Source: Exophiala sp. HKRS030
Lineage: Eukaryota; Ascomycota; Eurotiomycetes; Chaetothyriales; Herpotrichiellaceae
DNA: 64,000 bases
Reading direction: 5' to 3'
NCBI GenBank assembly: GCA_023897205.1
Contig: JAHWDD010000006.1
Coordinates: 2,356,001-2,420,000 of the forward strand
How positions within the stretch are numbered: the first letter of the stretch is position 1; each line of letters opens with the position of its first letter. The position numbers and the translations under genes are program-made. Positions 22,598-32,930 of the stretch are shown here, piece by piece. The notes beneath the pieces are model-generated. The model had not been told where the DNA came from. It was given only the letters and a program-made list of their open reading frames with translations, and ran no database searches.

Positions 22598-24255
22598 TAT
22601 GGCGGGCGAGGCGAGGTAAGCGGCGTGGTGCGTTCAGCAATGCACTGGCCGTCGGATCGGCATCCGGCCAGCTCAGCACCATCGACGAGATCAGAGGTTG
22701 TCGGAATGCGGTGAAGCGGCCGTAGCGGTGGATACAATAGGTAGAGCGGGAAGTGAAACTTAGTATCGGTTCGAGTTCGAAGAGAGGAGGAGGCTATCGA
22801 GATGGAGGATGTAGACTAGTAGACGCATGTGTGGCAACTCGCACCGGTGGCAATCCAACAAAGAGACTGAGGGCCTAGGGCGGCGAGGGATAAGCTGAGC
22901 AAGAGACGGGTGTCGGTGATGAGTGGATGACTGTAGAATGTAGAGTTCTTTGCAAACAATTCAATGAATTATGAGATGATTGATGAGATGAGGTGGTGAT
23001 TGTTGCTGATGTGGTGCGGCAAGATGGTGTCACTACGACATACGGATACGGACGAGTGTAATTCAATTGCCCGCACAGACCCGGGGAGGGCCCAGGAGGG
23101 ACCAGAGGGATTAGAGGGGTTTCCATCCGTTCATCCATCCATCTTAGATGCACAGTATCCGTATCTCGCTCGCTCTCTCCGCCATGGGTAATGAGGCTAC
23201 AATGGTTGCTTATGGGGTCGCCATCTCGATCCGACCTTTCTACGGAGTACGGCTATGCAGGATGGTTGCAGTCAGACATTACTTCAGCACGATGGGAGGC
23301 AAATATACCTCTAATCACGGAGTAGTAGGGATGGGTTCTTGTGCCAGTAGTTACAAAAACCTCGATTTGTTGGTACCCAGGTAGTTTCCTCTCACCAATT
23401 CAATGCAATCATTACAACTTTCTACATACACCGTAGGCTGCCTGTACAAGTAGCATTTGTCTAGAAGTGAACGACCCCACCGACGAGGCTGAGTTACATG
23501 GAGTGTCTAGGCTCTAGGCAGTCCGAGTACAAACTCGCCGGGGCACAACTGTAAGAAAACCACTCAACTTGCAAATAAACATGATGTTATATATCCGTGC
23601 GGACCGTTGCCGGCTTGCCTCTGACTCGTACACGAGGTAGCCTTAACACGTCTAATAAATTCGAAATTGATGCCAGGCTTCTGACAGAGCAAGAAAGGAA
23701 AAAAAAAAGACACTACGTGTACACCGTACCACTCTCTTCAAGCCGTACAATGTGTTCCACGAACAAATCCCCCCATGGTCTGGTGATTTGACATCATTTT
23801 CGCCTTCCTTGACCTCGCTCTCACAACACAAGTCTCGATCGCCTCCGTAGATTGAGAGAGAGAGAGAGATTGTGAGCCTGTGCGCAACCACGGCACATCC
23901 AAAGAGTTTCTAGCTCCGGTGGTCATACCTGGTCTTGCCGTACTGTGCCAAGCTATACCAACTCGAGGTTCACTCTTTCGCCGGCTAGAAATAGATGTAC
24001 CTTAAGTGGTTCGGTCGCAAAACGCTTGCAACGTAGCCGACGGACATGCATGCAGGCATACGGCCGATATCGACAAAGCCCCCTTGGTGGTGAAGACGGG
24101 GTCCCATTCAGAAATGTCTCCGTGGTGGCGAAGTGGTCGGCGAAAGCCCAGCGAGTTGCCAGAATCGCCAGTGGTATAGTTGCAGCAAATTTATCCAGCC
24201 TGCGTCAAGTCTTGAATAGATCTATCCCAAGTTGACTTATCACATTGGCCCTCGC
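22598..24255. other. Intergenic region upstream of the WD40 gene
   Basis: It contains the WD40 gene promoter and the 3' flank of the coiled-coil gene. One copy of TACGGAGTA (reverse of TACTCCGTA) lies at 23241-23249, an A-run at about 23700, and a GA dinucleotide run at about 23853-23870. Short frames here overlap each other and show no family resemblance. Confidence 0.6.
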
Positions 24256-26183
24256 CTAGGTTTCGTCCGAGGTTCGTTTTTTACCTGACAAACTCCTTCG
24301 TACATTCTCCATAGTATTGATGGCGTTGTCAATCTGTTCAGCCTCACCGGCCAATTCCTGTAACTTGGATTCCAGTTCCACACATTGCCTCCTCAGTCTG
24401 ACAACTTCCTGACGAAGCACCTCCACCGAGTCTGAAGCCAGGATCGAGTCGCTCGCCACCGGTGTGGTGGAACCAGACTCGGCTTTCCTCTCGGGCGATC
24501 CGTCTTTGACGGATTCCAGCTCTTTAATGCGTCCCTGTAACACGACCCGTTCCTCATCCCAGGCGTCTCGCTCGGCTTTGAAGCGTCGGGCCTCTTCGGC
24601 ACCCTTGATTTGCAATTGCGATGACATGGCCATGATCTGTCTCCACTGTGCCCCATCTGCCGTCGATTGCTGTGTTACTTCGTCGCGCGCCTTGGTCAGT
24701 TCGAGCACTTGGGCATCAAGGGTGTCCACCTGCTGCTGGAGCCGGATTTTGTCTTCGGTCAGGGTGATAATCTCATGGTCTGACACCTGAGACTTCTTGT
24801 CGAGGGCGGTACATCGGATCTGAGAGCGGGAGAAAGCAGCGAGTAATTGGTCGTGCTCGCGCTGGAGGGTCTGCAGGGCCAAAGTCTTGGTAGATATCTG
24901 ATGCTGGAGATCCTGCAGATGACTGCCTTGCGGCGTCTGAGAGGTGATGGGCGAGTACTGAGCGGAACCAGAGCTGGCTGTCCTGGGGTACGGCCCACCT
25001 GGAGGGGAAGGTAGAGTTCTGGTCGAGGGTTGAGACTGGATAGGGGACTGAGCCGTAAACAGCGAGGATGTCGAGGAGGGATGTGGCGACTGACCGGTCA
25101 AAGGGGGCACGATCTGGTCGTAGGGCTGAGCACGTCTGGGCTCTTCGCCGTGTAGAATAGAGGGAAGAGACTGGTCAAAGTGTCGAGGCATTGGATCTGC
25201 GAGGTCGACAGGTCTGCGAGAGAAATCGTCACCTCGGGGAGGTTCTAGATGGAGAGGTATGCGGCGTGAATCCTTTATAGATGTGGGAGCGGTCGACGAC
25301 TCGCCATGGACTGAGTGCCGTCGTATATCGTGTCCCAAGGGCGGCGGCACCACGTCGGACAAAGAGGGCAATCCTGGGCGACTGCTTGAATGATCCTGGA
25401 CAAGACGAATCGTATGCCGTAACTCGGCGATGGCCCATGCAAGTGACTGTTTCAGGCCTAGCTTAGTCAACTCGAGCTTTGCCTGCTGGAAGCGATCAAG
25501 TCAGCGTACAGTCGACAGGTGTAACCATTACCCCAGCCTACCTGTCCTGCATTCCGCTGCTGCAGCGGGAGATTGAGCACTTGGCAGACCTGAGACTGCA
25601 GATCGAAAAAACCTGTCACCAGGTCCGCCAATAGAGAATCCGAGTCTGAACAGTTTCCGCAACTTCCGAACGAAGACCGAGAACCTGTTCGAGAGGATGC
25701 CAGTGGTGGTGGCGGCGGCAGCTGGTCGGGCGGATAAATATAAGAACTGGCCTGCCCGCAAAGCCCACGTCAGTCACACATCTCGACGCTGCTTAAGGCA
25801 CTGTAGCCGTAGGACCAACATACCGTATAGTCTGTTTTTCGCCGGCACGCTTCCACCTCTTCTTCCTCCAGCTCGGGCACATATTCCAACCGCGCCTTTT
25901 TGTCCGGTGGCTCTCCCCAAGCACCTCGTGGACTCGAATTCCTGCGTGACCAAGAAGTGCTCGGCGATGTCCAGGAGGTGTTCCGGGGACTTTCGTAGGC
26001 TCGATCCATGGGCGAGCTGCGCTTGAGAGGGATCCGATCGGTGAAGGCAGGATATGGTTCTTCGGGGTGCCGTGTTTCTGGCGCGCTCGTCACGCGGGAC
26101 AGTGGTGGGAGGACCTGGGGTCCTGGCGTTTCCGGATTCACATGATCGAGAATGCTCGGGCTGCGTGGTCCAGGGGCCATCAC
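24256..26183 (-). CDS. Conserved-looking coiled-coil protein of unknown function
   Basis: The gene has three exons: 26183-25824, 25751-25542 and 25485-24256, giving about 599 aa. Intron 1 (72 nt) has GTATGT, CTGAC and GGGCAG. Intron 2 (56 nt) has GTAGGC and GCTGAC and ends in a CAGCAG tandem acceptor. The N-terminal exon is Pro/Ser/Arg-rich and disordered, with a basic cluster followed by ELEEEEVEA. Exon 2 carries a poly-Pro run and then CGNCSDSDSLLADLVTGFF, which continues as an amphipathic helix. The middle is Pro/Ser/Gln-rich. Residues from about 380 to the end form heptad coiled coils with many Gln, Glu, Lys and Arg, ending in a basic GKKRTSDET tail. It is possibly nuclear or cytoskeletal; I do not recognise the family. 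Confidence 0.75.
25483..25488 (-). other. NAGNAG tandem splice acceptor
   Basis: The second intron of the coiled-coil gene ends CAGCAG on the minus strand, immediately before GCAAAGCTC. Use of the first or second AG adds or drops a single Gln and keeps the frame. Confidence 0.7.
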
Positions 26184-29100
26184 CTCCTCCGATCAATCGC
26201 CCACCAACTTCGAATCCTTTCCTCGGGTTGCAGGCGCGTCCTGGACGGCCGCATCGAGTTCACGGCAATCTGTCAGCAAGACTGGCGTGGCGGTGGCAAG
26301 CTCGCGATAAGTAGCAGAGGCAGCAACAAGACGGGGAAATCGTCGATGCGCCAGACCGAGCTCTGGGACGGTCACTTATCGCCGGGACAGAGTACATGCG
26401 GACGACAAGGTAGAGTGCATGGTCGCGAGGTGTGCGATCGAGGCCAGTGCAAGTACATGCCTAGGTTGGCCTGGCGCGTAGAAGGTGGGTTTTGAGGGTG
26501 ATCCAAGGTACAAGGACTCCCACCACAGTAACCATTACAAATAGGATGTGGATGGAGCGCAAAGCTAGTACGAGTAAAAGATACTCCGTACAGACACCGA
26601 GAGAGAGAAAGTTGGGGGGAGTGGTACTCGTAGAAGGTGAGAAGCCGGGTTTCGAGAAAGGCGAGAGGAACGAATCAAGGCCAACCATGGGAGGGTTGCA
26701 TGGGCAGTGTCAGCGAACTGATCCATGTGGTTAGACCCTCGTTACGGGATGCCAGCAGCTGCCAGCCTCATGCCCAATGTGGATGCGCCGGGGACGATCT
26801 GCTTTGCCTGTGTTTGAGCCTTGAGATCCGCGTCATTTCGAAGCAGCTCTAGTATATGTGTATATTCATATGGAGTATAGTGCTCTGTGGCCCGTATATG
26901 CATCATGGTTTGATCTCATCGTTACTCTCGGCAAAAGCGTAATTCCATGGTGAACGCGTGAAATTGTCCCGAGGTGCCCGGATCAAAATTGACTGTACTG
27001 TACGGTACAGTACGAGGCGAAGGCGAGCTCTGGTCTCTACCTTGTGACCCACTGAGGCTCAGTGCTAGTGTGTTCAGGTTCAGGACTGAGCACCTGTTTC
27101 ACCTGGCACAGCTGCCGTAGCATGCAGCAAAGGAGGATAACTGCATGGGCCTTTAACCAGAGAGAAGCCCGCGTGCCCTTGCATCAAATCCGCCAGGAAA
27201 TGAATCACACGTAGGAAAGAAGGAGGCCAAGCCATTGACCTGTATCCTATCTTGGGAGTTGCATGGATAATATGTCGTGGTAAGATGGTACAGATACAGA
27301 AGAGTCGATCGGAGATTTGGGAGAGGGCAAGCAAAAAATCACGTATTTCATGAGTTGATCTTCACCAAGTCCACGGTTGTATTACTTGTCTTGAACCTTA
27401 CGATTGTACCCTCGCTGAGAGGAGATGCTATTATTGAGCCGTAACATCGGATACCCGCACAGTACAGATCGCGATCGGACACAAATCAAAATGATCCCTT
27501 TTCCATCCCATCCATCATTCTGGAGCCTTTACACCGGAAACCCTTCGGAGCCTTGGCCTCGGTGAACCCTCTTTTGCCCCACAATTTGCCTCGTGTTTGG
27601 GTATCGCTATAGGACAGCCCACCATTATATAATCACAACATCAGCACCAGCGACGAGGGTTTTCCGGTGTCTTCGGCTGTGACCGGATTACAGGCGTGAT
27701 TGTGTGGTTCTTTCTACGAGTAGCTTCTTGACTGTGTCTATCCCTGCTTTCACGAGTATAGATATTCGCCGTGTGACCTGTAGTATTTTCTTGCTGATCT
27801 CTGATACCTGATGCCTGTTGCTCAAAAGGCTCACCTATTCTTAGCTATCAAGACACGAAAGTCTATCCACAGTCGATCCATCCCCAAATACGGGTACGAG
27901 GGATCCCTCTAGTGACAAAGCTACGGACGACGGTAAAGCGAGTCTACTGCAGTACCCAAGTATTGCATGCCCCTCTCATTCGCCCGATCTCCAGACGCTT
28001 TGCATCGTGCAGGGGTTACGTCTTCCTTGGCCTGCTTCGGCCCGCGAGTCTCGTTTCGCATGAAGCTTAGTGAGCCTGTACTTGTCATCTCTTTCCTTGC
28101 CCATTGTTCCGTCGAAGCTGATCAGTCGTCCGGAACTTAGGAAGCCGAGTAAGCCGCCGTTCAACAGGCAATGCTCCCGCACATCTTCCGACTTCTCCCA
28201 GTCGTGGTCAACCTGCCCGATCTCCTGCTACCTCTTCATGACACAATGATACTTCTCGGGAGCGTTAGTTCTGTGGGTTGTCGATCAGGTCTCCGTTCTC
28301 CTCGCTAAAGTTCGGTTACGGCCCCACGTGGACCTTCTGTACTGTACAGCAAAAGGAAGGTATTATTATGGTCCGAGTACCAGTATCTCCGTACTCCATG
28401 CTTGGGCACGGAGGATATTTGTACCGCACCATCCCTTCGCTTCGACAGCCGAGGTGGCCCAATGTGTTGTCCAAGGGGGTTTTCTCGGTCTCCGACAGCA
28501 AGTACCCTCGTCTACTCTACGAGTACAATAACAGCAAGATCTTCAGGTGCGTAGGTCACCAAGAATGTAATTTCCAGTCACTGGAGGAGATATGGATAGA
28601 TCTCGTGATCACCCCTGGCCACGGACACTGCATTTGCTCCATTCGCCCAGTCTTGAGTCAATGAGTGAGCAAAGGTGTCCATACAACGCGTACTCGTCCG
28701 TAGAGGTTGGCCAGCTGACAAACTCACCCCCTCTCCCTGTGTCTGTCACACCACAGAAGTACGTCGTATTCAGTCCCTGTCGTGAGACGTCCAGTAGCAT
28801 ACTGTAGGCGCGACTTCTTTTTAAGTTGACAATGGTTAAACTCTGCCGGTAAAGAATGCCCTGCTTGTAGGCTTAGATATAGTATTCTACTCTACTGCGT
28901 CTGGAACTTGTCCGGTGGTTGCGTGTCTCGCCGCGTCATCCGGCAGGGTGCATCACATACGAGTATCAGGGCGTTTGGTGACTCATGTTCACTAAGCCAT
29001 ATTGGTTCAGATTTTCGACATTGGTGGTGATCGTCTTTCTGTGTCGACCGACGATCTCAATCGCAAGCATTCCATTCAGTCGAAACCGACTAGGCGTCAA

Positions 29101-29354
29101 ATGCAGTTTGTCGACCATATTGACGACTCCGGAGTCTTGCTGATCGATTTACAGTAGTCGTATGTAATTGTGAAATGCTTGCCAAAAGTAGGTATGGAGA
29201 GAGCCGCGTCGAGGTAGATCTTGTGGAAGCGACTCCGGGACCTGCAAAGAAGCTGTTGTTACTTGGTCATCAAGATCTAAGGAAGGATGATCGTTCCTAC
29301 AGGATAGAAATACTCGTACCCCCTAGCTCTTGGTGGTTTGCGAGCTCCCTAGTG
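26184..29354. other. Gene-poor 3.2 kb intergenic stretch
   Basis: No frame in this stretch has protein-like composition or a recognisable domain; the longest are 128-142 codons and overlap one another. It holds a TACTCCGTA copy at 26582-26590, a perfect 9+1+9 palindrome at 26995-27013, and locally dense GTAC tetranucleotides (26390-27013 and 28335-28530). I see no transposon ends or target duplications. Confidence 0.55.
26995..27013. repeat. Perfect inverted repeat GTACTGTAC-G-GTACAGTAC
   Basis: Nine-base arms around a single G are exact reverse complements. It lies in the gene-poor gap, about 800 bases from the nearest start codon. Confidence 0.9.
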
Positions 29355-31088
29355 TCACACGTCCTCCCATACACCCTTTCGCGGTTGGTTGTGGGGAGTG
29401 CTGACACACTCATCACGCGCCATGTCAACCTGGGCAGCTTCTGCGAGAGCATCTGCAAGGACCATATCGACCCGATCCTTCTGACACCGCGAAATCAGGC
29501 CCTCCACGACCTTGCACATCGCGATCTCTTCAAGAATTTGCTCAGAGACTTGCGATAGCGTTCTAATCAATGCAACAATACAAGATTGATCGTCCTTGGC
29601 GGACCCGATCGTGGACAGGTGACCTAGACTGTCTCTGCATCCATTTACCGTGGTCTCGATGGAAGACACCAAAGATGCCCACTGTGGGTTCAAAGGGATC
29701 AGACTATGTGCCACAGCAGGGTCCATGTCCCCACCGGGATAGTCACAGCCGCCTGGGAGATGAGGCAAGGTTGATTGACACCACTGATCGAATTCTGACA
29801 TGAGGGTATCGAGCTCTCCATGCTGCCGCGCGATTTCGACCACCCGGGTTGTCATTTGGGCTAGAACAAGCAATCGGCTATCACTCTTACATCTGTTCTG
29901 ATCGATGCCCCAGCCTCCGCGTCCATTTTGGTCCTTGGCACGGTATGATTTTAGTGACAAAGCAGTATTTCCCTCATCCACCTTTGTGACATCCTTGGTG
30001 CTGCGAAGCCACTTTCTAAGCGTCAAGGTGTTGAGCTTCTGCTGTTCCGCCCGTTCGAGCGCACTCAAAGAGGCAAGCTGAGTTTCAACATCTCGACGTG
30101 CCGACTGAATATGTAGGTCGACACTGCTTCGGTACGCATGCAAATTTGATGCAGCTTTGTCATGAACCAGGTTTAACTGAATAAGCTCATCGCAGATGCG
30201 GATATTGCTTCCTAGGCCATCGGCCGGGTTTGCCGAGAGGAATGCATGACCAGACGAGGGTGGGGCCTGAAGTGGAGGTGGGTGCGATATTGATCCGGGC
30301 TTTACTGTTGCTGCCGTCCTCGTTTGGCCGGCAATATTCTTCTTAGGGCTGAAGTGTTGGCTGAAGGTGTTGAAGGCCGGCTTTCGAATTGTGGGCGCGA
30401 CGTCTGGAGCTGCTTTTGGATGAATTGAAGCATGGACTGATCCAGACGCCGCGGGCTTTGCTTCGGACCTTCCAAAGGCAGTCTGACGTCCTGAGGCAGC
30501 CGGACGACCAGTGTCATCTACCCCGGGTCGCCTCGAGGCATTTGATCGCGTTCGGCTATGTGCTGTGGCGATCGAGGTTGAGGGGATGCTTCTAGCCGTC
30601 GTCGAACGAATGCCACTCGACGCATTGAAGGTGGGGGCCGATGGCACACTTTTAACCGCGGTGTGATTTCGTGACCCTGAAGTCGCGGTGGAATGACTTC
30701 TTGTGGGCTTTGACGGCGGTGCCTGGCTTTTGCCTATCGCGCTCGTGGGCTGGATGGATCTTGGTCTCGACATCGAAGTGATATTGCCCGCTCCTTGAGT
30801 CATGCCTCCGGGAGTTGACGAGGTGAGCAACGTTTCCGCTGTCGATTTCGAACGAGCATGGCTTAACGAAGCTCCACACGATGGAATGTGACTCCTAGAG
30901 CCAACGGGATCCAGCGTAGGATTGCCATCTCGTTGTTGTCCTTGGCCATTGGGGGCAGGTGTAACTTGCCTAACATGGCCGCGGCCTGCACTCATAGGTC
31001 GCGACACTTCATGTTGAGTCGAGATTTTAGGACCTTCAACTGGCCTACCTGCTTTCGAAGGGGATCTAGACAGAACAGGGATAGCCAT
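29355..31088 (-). CDS. Fungal protein with disordered N-terminus and helical C-terminus
   Basis: This is an intronless frame of 577 aa. Residues 1-260 are basic and rich in Ser, Thr, Pro, Gly and Arg, with many SR/TP dipeptides. Around residue 235 comes FNTFSQHFSPKKN, a short motif that joins the disordered part to a helical domain. That domain (about 290-560) has long amphipathic helices (ELIQLNLVHDKAASNLHAYR, and LERAEQQKLNTLTLRKWL). This layout, a basic disordered tail plus a coiled-coil C-terminus, recalls microtubule-binding augmin subunit 8 (HAUS8), but I treat that as a weak analogy. Codon use and composition support a real gene. No catalytic motif is seen. It is divergent from the methyltransferase gene, with 0.7 kb between starts. 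Confidence 0.72.
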   Translation of the reverse strand: MAIPVLSRSPSKAGRPVEGPKISTQHEVSRPMSAGRGHVRQVTPAPNGQGQQRDGNPTLDPVGSRSHIPSCGASLSHARSKSTAETLLTSSTPGGMTQGAGNITSMSRPRSIQPTSAIGKSQAPPSKPTRSHSTATSGSRNHTAVKSVPSAPTFNASSGIRSTTARSIPSTSIATAHSRTRSNASRRPGVDDTGRPAASGRQTAFGRSEAKPAASGSVHASIHPKAAPDVAPTIRKPAFNTFSQHFSPKKNIAGQTRTAATVKPGSISHPPPLQAPPSSGHAFLSANPADGLGSNIRICDELIQLNLVHDKAASNLHAYRSSVDLHIQSARRDVETQLASLSALERAEQQKLNTLTLRKWLRSTKDVTKVDEGNTALSLKSYRAKDQNGRGGWGIDQNRCKSDSRLLVLAQMTTRVVEIARQHGELDTLMSEFDQWCQSTLPHLPGGCDYPGGDMDPAVAHSLIPLNPQWASLVSSIETTVNGCRDSLGHLSTIGSAKDDQSCIVALIRTLSQVSEQILEEIAMCKVVEGLISRCQKDRVDMVLADALAEAAQVDMARDECVSTPHNQPRKGVWEDV

Positions 31089-31782
31089 TAGGCATATTGC
31101 GCTGTCCCTGAGCTCCAGCCGTTGGCTTTATCAGTGGAGGAGAGTAAACAATGCGAAATACGCGGTGAGTGATTGATGCTGGCCCTTTAATCGCGTAGTA
31201 CACCAAACACTAGCGCCGTTTGTTATGGAAGGTCAGCCGGGACAGTCAAACGCATCCCTCATTGTGTCCAACGCGGTGGACAGGACGTTGTCAGATACTT
31301 TATTAGGTAGTTGTGGCCTTTCGAGGGATATCTTACTCGGGTTACAGTTGTCCAAGATAGCGACTTTATCGGACTGGCTTCATGGCGAGCTTGCGATGCC
31401 TGACGCGTTCAGTCCGCTGCAACTCATGAAGAAGTCTCCGTCCGCATCATTTAATCTCAACGCCCACGACGACACTCGGGCACTTTCTTCGTCTGCGCTT
31501 TCTGAAGACAAGATCTGGGTTCGAAACGCATCTGTTATTTGATCCGAAATATTCTGACCGTGCAAGGCCTCGTCTCGACGCGCCGAAACAGTAAGAAGAC
31601 TCAGGCGCCCTGAGATCGGAGACATATCAAATGTCTCCGAAAGCGAGGACATGTAAGCTTCATGGACCATGCCCCAGACGCTTAACCAGGATGAATGCAT
31701 ATAAGGTGTGATGGAGCACAGTCCAAAGTTTGGTGCTTTTACTCGTCCCTCCACAACTTCCCCTAATTTACTACTTTCTTTC
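31089..31782. other. Divergent promoter region, helical protein / methyltransferase
   Basis: Two opposing overlapping frames (105 and 145 codons) occur here but neither resembles a known family. I read this as promoter and 5' leader. Confidence 0.5.
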
Positions 31783-32781
31783 ATGAGAAACCTTGCCCGG
31801 ACTGCTCTGCCGCGCATCCGACAAGTATACCGCAGCTTATCTTACAGGCACCCAATCCATATCTCGACAAGATCATCATCAAGAATCATGACCACCACCA
31901 ATCAACAAGGTACCACAGGAGTCCCGGCCGCGGCCATGTTCAACGATGACGAGTTTGTCAAGATGTACTCTTCGGCGGAAAAGATGACGGGTCACTACGG
32001 AAAGATCCTCGTCGAGACCGTGTTCAGGGATGTCTCCGACGACGAAAAGCTGGTCGTGCTCGACGAGGCGTGCGGCACGGGCATCGTGTCGAAGCACCTG
32101 ATGGACCACCTGAGCGATGAAGCCAAGGACAACCTCGAGCTCACGTGCGCCGACTACGCCGAAGCCATGCTCAGATCCTTGGAACGACGCATCAAGGCCG
32201 ACGGGTGGAAGAACACGAAAACCGTCCACTGCGACGCTGTCGACACCAAACTGCCCAGTGAGCACTACACTCACATCACGTTGAGTTTCGGACCCTTTGT
32301 GTTCTCGAACGCGAAAAAGGGCCTGGATGAATGCCGTCGCATGCTGAAACCGGGCGGCGTATTGGCCATGAATTCGTGGGAAAGCGTGGGCTGGATGTCG
32401 GATATCCGCGACGCCCTCGCCACAGACCCGACGCTTCCTCCGGTGCCCAGCGACGAAGAAATGCTAAAGACCTTTTCCAGCGATGGAAACTGGAACGACA
32501 GGGAGTGGATCTCCGACTTCGTGTCTCGGAACGGATTCGTCAATGTCGAAATCACCCCCATCCCCCATCAGACCTCGCTGGCGGGCGTGACGGAGCTCAT
32601 GTCCCTCTTTCAAGGGTTCATCATGCTCCTCATCAAAAAGGAGTGGAGCGACGAGGAAAAGGAGAGTTTCAAGAAGCGCGCGAGGGTGGCCATCGAGAAG
32701 TACATGACGGAAAAGTACGGCGACGGTGAAATCAAGTGGAACTGGGTTGCTCTGATGATAACCGCAAAGAAAACTGCCTGA
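31783..32781 (+). CDS. Class I SAM-dependent methyltransferase
   Basis: The frame is intronless. Starting at 31783 (MRNLARTALPRIRQ) the protein has 332 aa and an Arg-rich, presequence-like N-terminus. Starting at 31888 (MTTTNQQ) it has 297 aa and just the catalytic domain. Motif I is VVLDEACGTGIVSKHL, followed by CADYAEAMLRSLERR (acidic ribose-binding region), HCDAVDTKLPSEHYTHITLSFGPFVF split across motifs II/III, and the post-motif LKPGGVLAMNSWESVGW. The fold matches UbiE/COQ5-like and fungal secondary-metabolite methyltransferases. The acceptor is unknown. The neighbours are not biosynthetic enzymes, so a cluster role is not supported. Third positions are strongly GC-rich, like the PDC and ERV41 genes. 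Confidence 0.87.
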   Translation: MRNLARTALPRIRQVYRSLSYRHPIHISTRSSSRIMTTTNQQGTTGVPAAAMFNDDEFVKMYSSAEKMTGHYGKILVETVFRDVSDDEKLVVLDEACGTGIVSKHLMDHLSDEAKDNLELTCADYAEAMLRSLERRIKADGWKNTKTVHCDAVDTKLPSEHYTHITLSFGPFVFSNAKKGLDECRRMLKPGGVLAMNSWESVGWMSDIRDALATDPTLPPVPSDEEMLKTFSSDGNWNDREWISDFVSRNGFVNVEITPIPHQTSLAGVTELMSLFQGFIMLLIKKEWSDEEKESFKKRARVAIEKYMTEKYGDGEIKWNWVALMITAKKTA

Positions 32782-32930
32782 ATTTTTGCTTTGAGCGTTG
32801 AGCTGGCTAGCTGAGAGCTTTTTCGCAAGACGAGCTGTTTGTGACTACCTACTACACTCCTAGGTCGCAAGTAACACTATAAAAAAGTCTTTGAGAGCCT
32901 GTTACGTCTCTCGTAACTATCAAGGCAAGT

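Noticed and set aside
31380..31817. 145-codon minus frame overlapping the methyltransferase 5' end
   Set aside because: It overlaps a clear gene on the other strand and a competing + frame, with no family match.
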